This document shows, piece by piece, positions 1-10,741 of a DNA stretch of 64,000 nt. The stretch's first letter is position 1. Every line of letters starts with the position of its first letter. Under the pieces are notes generated by a model that made no database searches, had not been told where the DNA came from, and worked only from the letters and a program-made list of their open reading frames with translations. The stretch is from Ascarosepion bandense. Lineage: Eukaryota > Mollusca > Cephalopoda > Sepiida > Sepiidae. The stretch spans positions 471,001-535,000 of the forward strand of contig JBBBDQ010000349.1 in NCBI GenBank assembly GCA_037127315.1. The letters are read 5' to 3'. A program made the translations under genes and the position numbers.

Positions 1-622
1 AAGAGGGATTCTCAAATATTTCATGTAAAATTCATAGATATGTGTTATCCAATGAAATAATTTGTACTATTATTATAGCGAGTAAGCATGAAAGCAATTA
101 AGCCCAAATGTTCAATTTCATAATGATAATTGGTATTTTTTCAGTAATTATAGCCGTAACACACTTTTGGCCGGGCTGGCCAATTGTGTAACAATTTTTT
201 TTTGGCCGGGCTGGCTAATTGTGATACTGCCACCCGGATGGCTGGTCGGTTCGTTCGCTCGCTGGTTCGGCAATGGATCCCCCTGAGATGATCTCGAAAC
301 AGTACCAGTTATGTCGATGCTTTCGAGCCGCTGTTGCAGGTCGTGAAGATCTCGTCACAGAAGCTGGTCCTCAAGACGTTTATTACAACAACGGACCACT
401 GTCTACCTTGTGATTTGATCCCAAAAAGTCGCGTTGTGCTATTCCATTAGCCGTACCAGATCCAGACCGGAAATTTGTGTACGCCTGTGGGTAAAAATAA
501 ACACGGCACAAAAAATAAATAAATAAATAAAGGAATAAGGTCGAAGACACCCGGAGAGTTTATAAAAAATAATTATTAGTTACAGGAGCAAATAATACAA
601 TTGCCAGAATGATAATACAGTT
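1..622. other. AT-rich region, no gene seen
   Basis: I see no coding sequence or RNA gene here. A 12-bp GC-rich word, ggccgggctggc, occurs twice, at 169-180 and 204-215, as a short direct repeat. If the neighbouring LTR call is right, this would be the start of the internal region of that retrotransposon on the minus strand, but no gag-like frame is visible. Confidence 0.4.
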
Positions 623-1273
623 GTCGGGGCGCCAGTTTTCAACGGAGAAAGAGAATTCGTTTTCAAAATCTCAGAGTTTTCAATCTTCAAAATAAAAATG
701 TCTTTTTTAAGTTTCGTTAAAGTAATTAGAGCTCTTCAAATTTTCATATAACTTTTTTACGTATTCTCTATAATCGGAGCTGTCAATTCTCTATGTAACT
801 TTTAAAACAACAAAGTTCTTTCGGGTTCTTATCGGAGCTTAACGAAATTTACCGAAGTAGAGCGAACGAGGAATCAGAAATTTCAATTCTCCCCATAATT
901 TAAAAAAACAATAACGTTCTTTCGGGATCCCTAACAAAGGCGCATTATTCAACATTAACTCTTTAAGTTAATCGGCGACATGCTTCATTCAACAATAACT
1001 CTTTAGCCATAAGTTCTATGGTAGGCGACCAGCCGTGGGTCATGGCTCTCCAGTCGGGAACCCTTTTCCACAGTCGTTACATTTAGACTGCAATTCCAGA
1101 AACTCACTCCAACTCTCTTCTCAACAACAACTACTGAGTCCGGATTTTTATAACCATCCCCAATCCTCTCGGGGGATCTAGCCGACTCAAAGCTTTTGAC
1201 CAATGAGATTGTTTTCCACCCACACTATTTGCGGGGAGCCATGACTCGACGAATGAAATATCAACAGCTTACA
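623..1273 (-). mobile_element. possible LTR with primer-binding-site-like end
   Basis: On the minus strand, 634-623 reads tggcgccccgac, which starts TGG and resembles a tRNA primer-binding site next to an LTR. The sequence upstream on that strand (about 1273-635) starts TGTAAG and has a TATA-like ttataaaa near 1150. It contains two short reiterated motifs: gaaagaac with the gttattg/gttaatg words around 950-1010, and the 66-codon open frame at 1003-1203, which resembles no protein I know. No second LTR, gag or pol is in the window, so this may be a solo or truncated LTR. The boundaries are guesses. Confidence 0.3.
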
Positions 1274-1690
1274 TGTCTTTCTGTCTTCTTTCTTTCGATT
1301 ACATCATCTTTAGATTTTTCAATTCCCAGGAACAACTATGAAGAATTTAACCCTACTTGACCTCATCAAGTAAATCCTGACATTTTGTTATGACTGCGAC
1401 CATTTTGTCAAATTTCCACCTGGCCGAAAATAATCCGTTTCGCATATGAAAAAGAAAGAAAACTATATTTCTTTCCCTCTTTTTCAAATTGTCAGCTAAT
1501 TTATATCTTCCCCGGATTTTACAAGTACATAATAGTATTAAAATAATTTTTTACGTAAGCTCAGATCTCGAATTACAATAAAGCACAACTAATAATACCA
1601 CAAATATAAATTTCTCTCTCTCTCCGTTGTATTAAACCAAACAAAAAAGTATATATCAGCGGGAGATAGTGTCACATAGCAATTTGCAGT
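1274..1690. other. AT-rich spacer
   Basis: No coding potential is seen, only short pyrimidine runs such as tctctctctc near 1614. The left end of the Tc1-like element should lie in or just after this stretch, but I could not define a terminal inverted repeat. Confidence 0.5.
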
Positions 1691-1727
1691 GTCAAGAGAT
1701 TATTTGCAAGAAGTAGAATTTAGTAAT

Positions 1728-2733
1728 ATGGCTCATAAAAAAGAACTAACAATAAATGAAAAGAACTATATAATCAAAGAAAACAGCAAAGAAAATTCTT
1801 TGCTTCAAATTTCTAAGAAATCAAGAAAATATGTTAAATGAGAATTCAACCAAGGAAAAAAGTCTCAGGCTAAATTCAGGAATTTAACAAAGCGAGATCT
1901 TTCACATATCCGAAGAGAATTATTAAAAAACCCAACTGCGTCAAGTGCGTTCATATTTGAGGCCGCTAGAACTCATATGGTGTCAAAGGAAACAAGATGT
2001 AAAGCATTAAGGAAGTTTGCTGATGTAAAAAATCAAATAAAGAAACCCATTTTAACAAAAAAAAAACATAAGGAAAAAAGATTGCATTGGGCAAAAAATA
2101 CATGAAAAATGATTTCAGTAAAGTGCTTTTTACAGACGAATCAAGTATCACCCTCGATGGGCCCGATGGATGAGCTCGAAGATGGGTTTGCAAGCAACAT
2201 GACTCAAGAAAAATTTTTAAAAGCCAACAAGGCGGCGTTGGGATCATGATATGCGTTGGGATTATTGGTAATGAGATTGTGGGTTCATTTAAATTGAAAG
2301 ACAGTGTTAAAATGAATTCCAAAAGTTATTGTGATTTTCTAGAGCAATATTTCTTTGAATGGCTTGATAGCCAGTCTTTAGCCAAGCGTAGATCTATGAT
2401 CTTTATGCAAGATCAAGATCATCTTTATACAACGTACCAAGTCATGCATCAAAGTTTACTAAATCCTGGTTGAAGGAAAAGGGTTTTGTTGAAGGTTCTC
2501 TTATGGACTGGCCTTTAAATAACTGTGACTTGAATCCCATTGAGAACCTGTGGAGCGTCCTCAAAAGAGATATTTATTCTAATGGAAGGCAATTCAACAG
2601 CAAGTGTGACCTCTGGGAGGCAGTTAAAGTTGCTGCAAACAACTTACCAGCCGCTAAAATTGCAAATCTAACATCAGATGTTGACAATAGGCTGCTAAGA
2701 GTTATTGAAAAGAAAGGAGAATTTATGCAATAA
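1728..2733 (+). pseudogene. Tc1/mariner-superfamily transposase, decayed
   Basis: This is a relic of a cut-and-paste DDE transposase. An ATG at 1728 opens a frame with a helix-turn-helix-like N-terminus that stops near 1839. The frame resumes with the signature FTDES (first Asp about 2134) followed by DGPDG, where an in-frame TGA at 2171 sits at the usual Trp codon. The second Asp lies in MQDQD (about 2411). After a frameshift near 2450-2465 comes DWPLNN, CDLNPIENLW with the catalytic Glu about 2542, and the C-terminus ends at a TAA at 2731. The spacing from second Asp to Glu is about 43 codons, not the usual 34 of Tc1, so roughly nine codons look inserted. At least two stops and one or two frameshifts make it inactive. 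No inverted repeats were found. Confidence 0.85.
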
Positions 2734-2739
2734 ATTTTA

Positions 2740-3615
2740 GGAGGTTCTTATTTTTTGTTAATATATCTTTTATTTTTAAAATATTTTTTTATGTTTTTCC
2801 TTTAACAAATTGACGAATTTGTTCTAAAATCTTTTCATATTATTTTTTACATCAGTTTTACAATGTATAATATTGTAAAAGTATCAAAATAAATAGTTGT
2901 AAATAATCTACTGACAGTCAAATTAGTATGTTTTGTTAACTGAGTAAAAATTTTTTCCAACCAAAAACAATAGTTTTCTCAATCACTATATATCTAAGTT
3001 AATAATATTGAGTAGAATCAAAACAACATCATAATAGAACTTTTAACATTAAGGACGCAACTCTTTATACAAATTCATAACATGTATATAATCTCTAGAC
3101 GCAATTTATATATATATATATATATAAATTTCTTATTATCAGGTTTCTCGCTTCAGTTTCTAATTATGGATTTGGTAGGGATGTGGTTCATTTCGAATAT
3201 GAAATAATTAAGGTCAATTAATGATTTAATTTTAATTTTCTGTCTTCTCTCTCTTCTATATTTGGTAATCAAATTCAAAGATAAGAATGGTCAAATTTCG
3301 ATCAATGATTCTGCATTACCAAAATTAGAATTTCAAAATCACCTCACGATTTGATTTAATCCTGATTGCAACTAATGAAGTTCTAATCAAGTGTAAGCCA
3401 ATTGTCGATGTAATTGCAAACGTTTACAGTCAGGGGCATTTTATGTAAATAACCAGTCGAGTCTTATATAAAAGTAGTCTGTTGCTGTCTGTTGACGTGG
3501 GTGGAATTGATTTATTTAAATAAAATTTCTATTTTAGCTTGAGGGGAAAAGATTCATTGCCTAATAGCTTCCTTATTCTTGTTTCGAAAAGACCTACAAC
3601 AGTTGAAACGGACGC
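2740..3615. other. AT-rich spacer with short (TA)n
   Basis: No gene is visible. The first part is probably the 3' end of the Tc1-like relic. A (TA) run lies at about 3109-3125. Nothing else is recognisable. Confidence 0.5.
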
Positions 3616-3619
3616 TTTT

Positions 3620-4955
3620 TAACCTTCAGTACAGTGACGCATTGGCTCACTCGGGCTAACGTTTTTCGCGATCATGAGGAAAGATTATATTGAATTAATT
3701 GCTAGCTCTGCTTCTAGAATAGTTGGTTCACTGTGTCGAGTTTGTCGGTTTTTCTCGCCCGAATTTAATCTCTAGTATAGTGAGGCATTACAGCTATTCA
3801 GGCTAACACTTTTCGCTAACATCAAGAAGAATGATTATATTGAATCAATTGTTAGGTCTGCTTCTAGAATAGTTGGTTCACTGTGTCGAGTTTGTCGGTT
3901 TTTCTCGCCCGAATTTAATCTCTAGTATAGTGAGGCATTACAGCTATTCAGGCTAACACTTTTCGCTAACATCAAGAAGAATGATTATATTGAATCAATT
4001 GCTAGCTCTGCTTCTAGAATAGTTGGTTCACTGTGTCGAGTTTGTCGGTTTTTCTCGCCCGAATTTAATCTCTAGTATAGTGAGGCATTACAGCTATTCA
4101 GGCTAACACTTTTCGCTAACATCAAGAAGAATGATTATATTGAATCAATTGTTAAGTCTGCTTCTAGAATAGTTGGTTCACTGTGTCGAGTTTGTCGGTT
4201 TTTCTCGCCCGAATTTAATCTCTAGTATAGTGAGGCATTACAGCTATTCAGGCTAACACTTTTCGCTAACATCAGGAAGAATGATTATATTGAATCAATT
4301 GTTAGGTCTGCTTCTAGAATAGTTGGTTCACTGTGTCGAGTTTGTCGGTTTTTCTCGCCCGAATTTAATCTCTAGTATAGTGAGGCATTACAGCTATTCA
4401 GGCTAACACTTTTCGCTAACATCAAGAAGAATGATTATATTGAATCAATTGTTAGGTCTGCTTCTTGGTTCACGATGTCGTAGTAGATACTTTTTTTATT
4501 GCCAGAATCTATTTTATATATTTATAAGTCTACCATTCGTCCATGCATTGAATATTGATGCTACATGTAGTCATTGCTACTGCTATGCAATCTAGAAATT
4601 CTTGATGAAGTCCAAAGAAGAATCTGCAATATTATCGGTTCTAACCAGCCATCTCGGCTTCACTCACCATACCACCGTCGTAATTTATTCCTTTCTAGAA
4701 ATATTTTAATGGTATTTGTTCTGCTAATCTTTCTTCCCTGGTACCTTTACGAATTTAAGTGCAACACTACATGAGTTAGTATTGATCTTTTACAGCTGAA
4801 ATTGCTAGATCTTCTATGCTAACCGTTTCTTTTCTCGTACTTGTGGAACTGTCTTCCAGTTCTGACTTTCCAAGCAACAAGGATATTCAAAAATTAAATG
4901 TAATACCTGATATTATTTCCTGTTCTTTTATGTTTCCTTAACAATGTTATTTTTT
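3620..4955 (+). mobile_element. LINE-A 3' fragment containing a tandem array
   Basis: This is a 5'-truncated piece of the LINE-A ORF C-terminal region. Translation gives NDYIESI and VGSLCR, matching the segment just after the reverse transcriptase core in the copy at 9890-9960. After the array it continues as IYKSTIRPCIEY, then QRRICNII, then a degraded LINE-A C-terminus to about 4950. There are many stops. Its left part is amplified into 150-bp tandem repeats (see separate entry). Confidence 0.75.
3690..4467 (+). repeat. 150-bp tandem array made from LINE-A ORF
   Basis: The word agttggttcactgtgtcgag recurs at 3721, 3871, 4021, 4171 and 4321, an exact 150-bp period, with a sixth unit ending about 4467. 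Units differ by only a few bases. Each unit is 50 codons, so all units stay in one frame. They encode a LINE-A segment (LTLFANIK, NDYIESI, VGSLCR, FFSPE) with one TAG per unit. The repeat is therefore a minisatellite born from LINE coding sequence. Confidence 0.93.
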
Positions 4956-4960
4956 TTACC

Positions 4961-5099
4961 TTTTTTTTTTATAATCATATCGCCCAAAGCAAGGCAGTTT
5001 ACTGCCACTGGTGCGCAGGGGGTTACATAGGAGGAAGATTATGAGAAAGAGTAACAGATTATAGAAAGTGTCACGAAGTGGGTAAGAGAAGGATGACTG
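4961..5099 (-). mobile_element. LINE-A 3' tail fragment
   Basis: Reading the minus strand, this ends with the conserved LINE-A tail (gtaaccccctgcgc, then cttgctttgggcgat, then an A-rich end seen here as a T run at 4962-4972). Only the tail and the start of the 3' UTR remain. It lies tail-to-tail with the + fragment ending about 4955. Confidence 0.7.
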
Positions 5100-5167
5100 T
5101 GGCCATAAAGTGAGGGATCTGTTTATATATTGATTGTAATGTAGAATTGATTCCCCATTTTATATCC
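5100..5167. mobile_element. very short palindromic MITE-like element
   Basis: The left arm gtggccataaagtgagggat and the reverse complement of the right arm (ccccattttatatccac) are close matches, giving an imperfect inverted repeat of about 20 bp on a 68-bp element. A related copy with the same arm sequence is at about 61438-61502. It interrupts minus-strand LINE-A tail sequence. Confidence 0.5.
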
Positions 5168-5187
5168 ACATTATAATAGTATAGATT

Positions 5188-5860
5188 TTTTTTATAAACA
5201 TATCGCCGCAAGCAAGGCATTTTAGTATCACTGGTACTCAGGGGGTTACATAGGAGGAAAGTTATGAGAAAGAGTGACAGGTTATAGGGGTGTCAGGAAG
5301 TGGGTAAGAGAAGGATGAGAATACTAATGAGAGTGGAGTAGACGGAGAAAGAAGCATGTGAGAGAGGATGCAGGTTAGTGAGATCGGACATGACTATTGA
5401 CTTTACATTTGAATTTTTGAATATTGTAGATGTCGGAAAAGCAAGTATGCGGAAAGGAATTCCACAGGCGGGAAGTGAGAGAAAAGAAGATGCTGGAGTA
5501 GAATTTGCGTTTACAATTTATCGGTTTCACAGGGTGGGATCTAGTTGCTAATTTTATGGCTTGAGTAAATTCATGTATGAGGGTACCACTGAGCTAGGTT
5601 CATCGGAGCAAAAGTATTTGTAGAAGAGACTCAGGTAAGCCACATTGAGCCGGTGATAAAGTGACTGTATCTGAGCTGACATGTCGAGATCGATCACATT
5701 ACAGATTCTCCGTTGGATTTTGCCAAGGACCCCTCCGTGGATAGCAGGAGCACCCGACCAGATATAGCAGCATTATTCAATGCACGGACGGATGGTAGAT
5801 ATATGCAGGATAGTTTCAGACGGGAAAAAGTCTCAGTTTTCACCTATTGTATCTTAGGGA
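5188..5860 (-). mobile_element. LINE-A 3' fragment
   Basis: On the minus strand this carries the LINE-A ORF C-terminal region from IYKSTIRPCIE-like sequence (about 5800) through the degraded C-terminus and 3' UTR to the conserved tail at 5188-5255. Several frameshifts are present. It is truncated at its 5' side near 5860. Confidence 0.75.
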
Positions 5861-7064
5861 CTTCATTGTCATACTTAGTGGGAAATGAGTCGTGAAACTT
5901 TTCAAATCATTTCTTTATTGTTTATATATTTACAGTATGTTCAGTCTTGAATTTTGTTTGATCAGTGATCCAGATTTTTTATTTTTTATCAATTCACTCC
6001 AAACAAGATGTTAACAACAGACACAAGGGGTTACTGAAAGAGAAAGAGAAGGAAACCACTTTAGAAGCAGCCGAAAGCCAATAATAATAAAATATCAGGG
6101 TTCAGGTGGTGACATGAGAAGTATAGAACTAAAGTATAATTTAGAAGACGAAACACGGGATAAACCTCTACTCCGGTTTAATTCTCCTAATTTTACGCTC
6201 AATTTTCTTCAGTAAATTTGCCAGACCTTTGGTAGCTATAAGTTTCTTATAATTCCTGGCAATATATATATATCTTTGAAATTACAAAATAAGTGTCAAG
6301 AACTATGAAATTATAAATATTTTTTACGCAAATATGAGCCAGTCATGTGTTGCATTATAAAACCTTTCAGCCCAAAATAAATAATTTCAGTTGGTTGGTT
6401 TGTTTTGTTTTACAGTATATGAATCGTAGCGGGTTATTTAATGCCGACAAGATTTTTAGCACATGTCCGTGGAAATAATTTCAAATAAAAACACATAAGA
6501 TGAAATTTACGTCGAATATTTATCATATAAGAAGAAATATACACCAAAAATAAACAACCCATTAATGCCAATATCTTTGCGAAACCATGACTTGCATATT
6601 AAAATCTGACACTTTGTTCTAACTATTTTCGAACTGTTGTTTGTTTTGCGTTTGCTTTTCGATGATAGTGTTCTTGGCACTTATATAGAAATGGTGTTCA
6701 TCCCTTTATTTATCATGTAATGCATTTCAAATGACACACAAAAATACGCTTCTTTACGAAATGTTTTCATTTGTTACTGCTTACTTAAAGGTAACTTAAA
6801 CTTTCCAGAACTGAATAGAGGAAACAAAATGAAGATAATTTTTGAAATTTTCTTAACTTTTTTCTGTCAGTCAGCCTGCAACTGGTAAGTTTTAGCCAGT
6901 GTGATCTTATTTGCTGTATTTTTTTTATTGTTTTATTGCTTTGGTTCTTATCTTTTCTGTCTAATTTTTGTTCCTGTTTTGTTACTAACCTAAGTTCTCT
7001 ACTTGTCGCTCTTGTAATGCACTGCGACTATGTTTGTGTAAATTGTTTTTAATTATCAAATTTA
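5861..7064. other. spacer with no gene; trace of a dispersed repeat
   Basis: No coding region is supported. At about 6390-6470 the words gttttgttttacagtatatg and gggttatttaatgccgacaa match the end of the Rep-88 repeat family seen at about 43445-43500, so a fragment of that repeat is present. A (TA)n run is at about 6262-6272. The rest is plain AT-rich DNA. Confidence 0.5.
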
Positions 7065-7612
7065 GGTTTGACTTATACTAAGTTGAAATTTAGTTAACTT
7101 CAGTCACACATTTATTCTTTTTTTTTTTTTTAATTGGAGTAGATAGTACCTTCTATCGCCCGGTCTCACACTCCACCCCCCTCTTTTGAACGGGAGTAGA
7201 GGTTATCGCCTTGTTTCTTGTTTAGGAAGGGGTTCCCGGTTGATCTCTCTCTTTTTCGGTCTTTATGTCGGTTCAGCTGGAAGCTTTTTGCAGTTGGTGA
7301 GTATGGTGGCAATGTATCTTCATTCTGAGGGTACCGGGTTGGCAGTTTCCTGGTTGTTGCTTCCGACTGGTAGTTAGGAGCCCGAACTCTTGCGTAGCGT
7401 CTTGAGAGGCTGCTCTGATCAACAGTTGAATAATATCGGGGTTCCTGTAGTGCCATTTCGCGCATGGACGGGCGTCCCTGCATGAATTTCCGATGGGCAA
7501 CTCCGAGGCCACATTATGCTGCAGGCGGCGCCATTCACCATCCTTCACCTACTGCAATTAACGACCATCTGACCCTACTCTAGACCTCTCTCTATTCACA
7601 ACTACAACCAGC
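7065..7612 (+). promoter_or_regulatory. LINE-A 5' leader and UTR
   Basis: The leader contains an imperfect palindrome (actaagttgaaatttagtt, about 7077-7097), a T-rich run, then the head starting aattggagtagata at 7132. Both palindrome and head recur at the 5' end of the multi-head SINE-A elements at about 16.7 and 42.7 kb. In LINEs the internal promoter lies in this region. A B-box-like gtctcacactccacc follows the head start, but a promoter function is inference. The ORF start ATG at 7613 is the first one giving the long frame. Confidence 0.6.
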
Positions 7613-9487
7613 ATGAAATTAAACAAACAAAATAGCAAGCCTAAACCAGCTAGTCATAAATCGCCCAGACCTATCTGCGTTACCTACACAAATATACGAG
7701 GTATTCGCAGTAACTTTAATAGTGTAGAATCATTCCTTCTAACTAACTCACCCGATATCTTAGCTATATGTGAGACTAACCTTGACCATTCTATCCCCTC
7801 TTCAGAGCTGTTCGTTCCTGGTTATCTTCCCTTCTTTATGAAGGACTCCAATGTCCATATGCATGGGCTTGGTGTATATGTCAGCGAACAACTCCCACTA
7901 GCCAGGGTCACATCTCTTGAATCCCTTGATCATTCCTTCATGTGCTTTCGCCTCTCACTTCTAAGCTCGGTTAGCTATCACTTCTTCCTCTATCGCTCCC
8001 CCTCCTCCTCTGACTGTACGATACTTGATTGCATCTCTACTAATATCGACAGGGCCATTTCTTCTCACCCATCTGCCCATATATTTGTGTTTGGCGATTT
8101 GAACGCCCACCACACCAAGTGGCTTGAAAACTCAGCCACCGACCTTGCTGGGATCCGCACCATGTACTTTTCAATGACCCAAGCTCTAACGCAAGTGGTG
8201 GACTTCCCCACGTGTTTCTCTAAAAACCCTAACGGAAGGGACTCTTTACTCGACCTTTGCTTTACCTCCATCCCAGACTCCTGCCCCCTCGGAAACTCTG
8301 ACCACGCCGTAGTCTCCGTAAACATATCAATCCGCACTAACTCTACCCAAGAAAACCAGACCAGCAGAATATCATACTGCTACCAAAGAGCCGACTGGGA
8401 CTCGTTCAGGGACTTCCTCTGCGACGTCCCCTGGAACAACGTCTTCGATCTTCCTGTCGAAGACTGTGCCTCCGAAGTCTCCTCTTGGGTTAAGGCTGGC
8501 ATCGATGCTTTTATCCCGGCCAGGAAATTCCAACTAAAACCAAATTCGTCCCCCTGGATCTCACCCGCTTGCTCGGCCGCCATTGCCTACCGGAACCATT
8601 TCTTCCGGCTCTATCGAAGCTGCTCGTCGAACCAAAACAGGCGCCTTTTCGCCTCAGCACGGAATAAGTGTAAAAAAGTGCTGAACGAAGCCAAGAGGAC
8701 GTTTGCTACCAGAATTAGGCAACGCATAGCATCCTCTAAGTTTGGTTCCAAAGATTACTGGCGTCTCTGCAAAAGCGTGCTCAGCAGGAACAAGACTTCA
8801 ATACCCCCACTAATCAATGAGTTTGAAGTTCTCACCTACCCAGTCGACAAGGCTGAATGCTTTGCCCGTAGATTCTCAACCAATTCGACACTGGACTCGT
8901 TAGGAATACCTACACCAGACTTCCCACCCAGAACTAAGGCTCAACTAAATAACGTCCACATTACACCCTCGCTGGTTGCCAAGATAATTGCACAACTTGA
9001 CCCACACAAAGCGAGCGGCGGTGACGGAATCCCAGTCATAGTACTGAAGAAATGTGCCCCAGAACTCTCCTCTGTCCTATCTAAACTCTATAACCTCTGC
9101 CTATCTGCTTCCTGCTTTCCTACCTGTTGGAAGTCCTCCTGCGTAGTTCCTATATTTAAGAATTCTGGCGAACCCTCAGACCCCGCCAATTACCGTCCTA
9201 TTAGTCTCCTTCCAATCTTTGGCAAAGTTTTCGAAGCCATTATCAACGCTGAGGTAACTCAGCATCTCATAGCCAACGGGCTTCTCTCTGACAAACAGTA
9301 CGGGTTTCGCTTCACCAGGTCTACTGCTGATATGCTAACGACCATTACCGAGTACATATACCGGGCACTCGACAAGAATGGTGAAGCCCGAACCGTTGCC
9401 TTGGATATCTCCAAAGCATTCGATAGGGTCTGGCATGCTGGCCTCTTGTGCAAACTGCGAAGTCCTTCCTCTCTAACCGCACATTGA
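7613..9487 (+). pseudogene. LINE-A ORF, 5' part: endonuclease and RT fingers/palm
   Basis: The 624-codon frame encodes an apurinic-like (EEP) endonuclease followed by the first half of a reverse transcriptase, the enzyme pair that nicks target DNA and copies element RNA at the nick. Endonuclease landmarks are N27 in TNIRG, E54 in CETNL, GDLNAHH at 161-167 and SDH at 229-231. The RT part shows DPHKASGGDG (464-473), NYRPISLLP (528-536), KQYGFR (562-567) and palm motif A ALDISKAFD (597-605). At about 9462 a deletion of some 40 bp, compared with the copy at 29.9 kb, shifts the frame and yields a false C-terminus of about 12 residues. All catalytic residues visible up to the break look intact. Confidence 0.93.
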
Positions 9488-10440
9488 AGGTGGTATTAAA
9501 TGCCTCCCAAAACTACCACACGAACGCGGGCGTCCCTCAAGGTTCTATCCTAGGTCCCACACTCTTTCTGATCTACATTAATGATCTCCCCGATACCATT
9601 AAATCCCAAGTTGGCATGTATGCCGATGACACAACAATCTACTCTCGCATCGATCAGAAACCAGGTGTGGACGACAAAGTGAACCTCGCTGCCGTACTTG
9701 AAAGGGACCTCCAATCCGTAGTGGCCTGTGGTGGGAAATGGCTGGTAAATTTCAATGCCTCTAAAACGAAGCTGTTATCAACTAACCACCATAGACAATC
9801 GCATCTACCTCCCATTATCATTAGACAGACTACCCTCCCAGAGAGTAAAATACTACGCCTCCTTGGCCTTACACTTTCGGCGGACCTCAAATGGAATGAC
9901 TATATCGAATCCATTGCCAAATCTGCTGCTATGAAAGTCGGCTCCCTGTGCAGGGCCCGGTAGTTTTTCCCACCTGAATCTATTCTGCACATATACAAAT
10001 CTACCATCCGCCCGTGTATTGAATATTGCTGCCATATCTGGTCGGGTGCCCCTGCTGCTCTCCTTGGGCTTCTTGACAAAATACAAAGGAGGATCTGTAA
10101 CGTGGTTGATACTGACTTGGCAGACCGGCTGCAGCCGCTCTCTCACCGGCGTGATGTGGCTTCCCTGTGCCTGTTCTACAAGTACTTTCATGACTACTGC
10201 TCCAATGAGCTTAGTTCACTGGTGCCGCCTAAGCACGAATTTACACGAGATACTAGATTAGCAACTAGGTCCCACCCTTTTACAATTAAACAAATAAGAT
10301 GTAACCGTAAATTCTACTCCAACAGCTTCTTTTCTCGCGCTTCCCGCCTGTGGAACTCCCTTCCACAAGTCTGCTTTCCCGACAGTTACAATCTCAAGGT
10401 GTTTAAATGTAGGGTCAATAGACACCTCCTATCACACTAA
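9463..10440 (+). pseudogene. LINE-A ORF, 3' part: RT palm, thumb and C-terminus
   Basis: After the deletion the ORF continues in another frame. It has RT motif B PQGSILGP (about 9535-9558), the catalytic YADD (9619-9630) and the thumb region, then a single in-frame TAG at 9961. Past that stop the same frame stays open to a TAA at 10438: IYKSTIRPCIEY, HRRDVASLCLFYKYFH, SHPFTIKQ, SRLWNSLP. This C-terminal block is typical of L2/Jockey-like LINEs, and no RNase H or zinc knuckle is seen. The copy thus carries two main lesions, the deletion and this stop. A two-codon in-frame gap relative to the 29.8-kb copy lies just before ASQNY. Confidence 0.92.
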
Positions 10441-10554
10441 CTCCCAATTATTCTCAGAACACTCTCATCTACCCAACCCTCATTCTCGGTATCCTTACCC
10501 GCCTATAACCCACCCTCTGACATTTCCTATATTTAACCATCCTTTCTCCACTCT

Positions 10555-10620
10555 ACGTAGCCCCCTGCGCAGTAGTGGCAGTGACATGCCTTGCTCGGGG
10601 TGAAACGCTTATAAAAAAAC
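10555..10620 (+). promoter_or_regulatory. conserved LINE-A/SINE-A 3' tail
   Basis: The block from tacgtagccccctgcgc to ctcggggtgaaacg, followed by an A-rich end, is the 3' terminus shared by all LINE-A fragments and by every SINE-A in the window. In LINE/SINE pairs such a tail is the part recognised by the reverse transcriptase; that role here is inferred from the sharing. Confidence 0.7.
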
Positions 10621-10703
10621 ATTTTTTTAAAAATATGTTGTCCCAAGTGACACTGATTCTGATTATACTTTCAGAACACAACCAGGAACACATGCATCTT
10701 TGC

Positions 10704-10706
<3 letters not shown>

Positions 10707-10739
<33 letters not shown>
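10707..10739 (+). repeat. (AAT)n microsatellite
   Basis: About eleven aat triplets in a row. The short open frame across it is not a gene. Confidence 0.9.

Positions 10740-10741
<2 letters not shown>

Larger units (their letters stand above)
7065..10620 (+). mobile_element. LINE-A, near full-length non-LTR retrotransposon
   Basis: This is the best copy of the main LINE in the window: a 5' leader and untranslated region (7065-7612), one long ORF broken by a deletion and a stop (7613-10440), a 3' UTR and a conserved tail at about 10555-10605 followed by an A-rich end. The tail (cccctgcgcagtagtggc, then cttgctcggggtgaaac) recurs at many places in the window. I found no clear ORF1 and no target-site duplication. 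The ORF architecture (endonuclease then reverse transcriptase, no RNase H) places it in the Jockey/CR1/L2 group, and I cannot fix the clade by eye. Confidence 0.9.

Noticed and set aside
7166..7548. Minus-strand ORFs over the LINE-A 5' UTR
   Set aside because: They are shadows of plus-strand element sequence with no recognisable domain.
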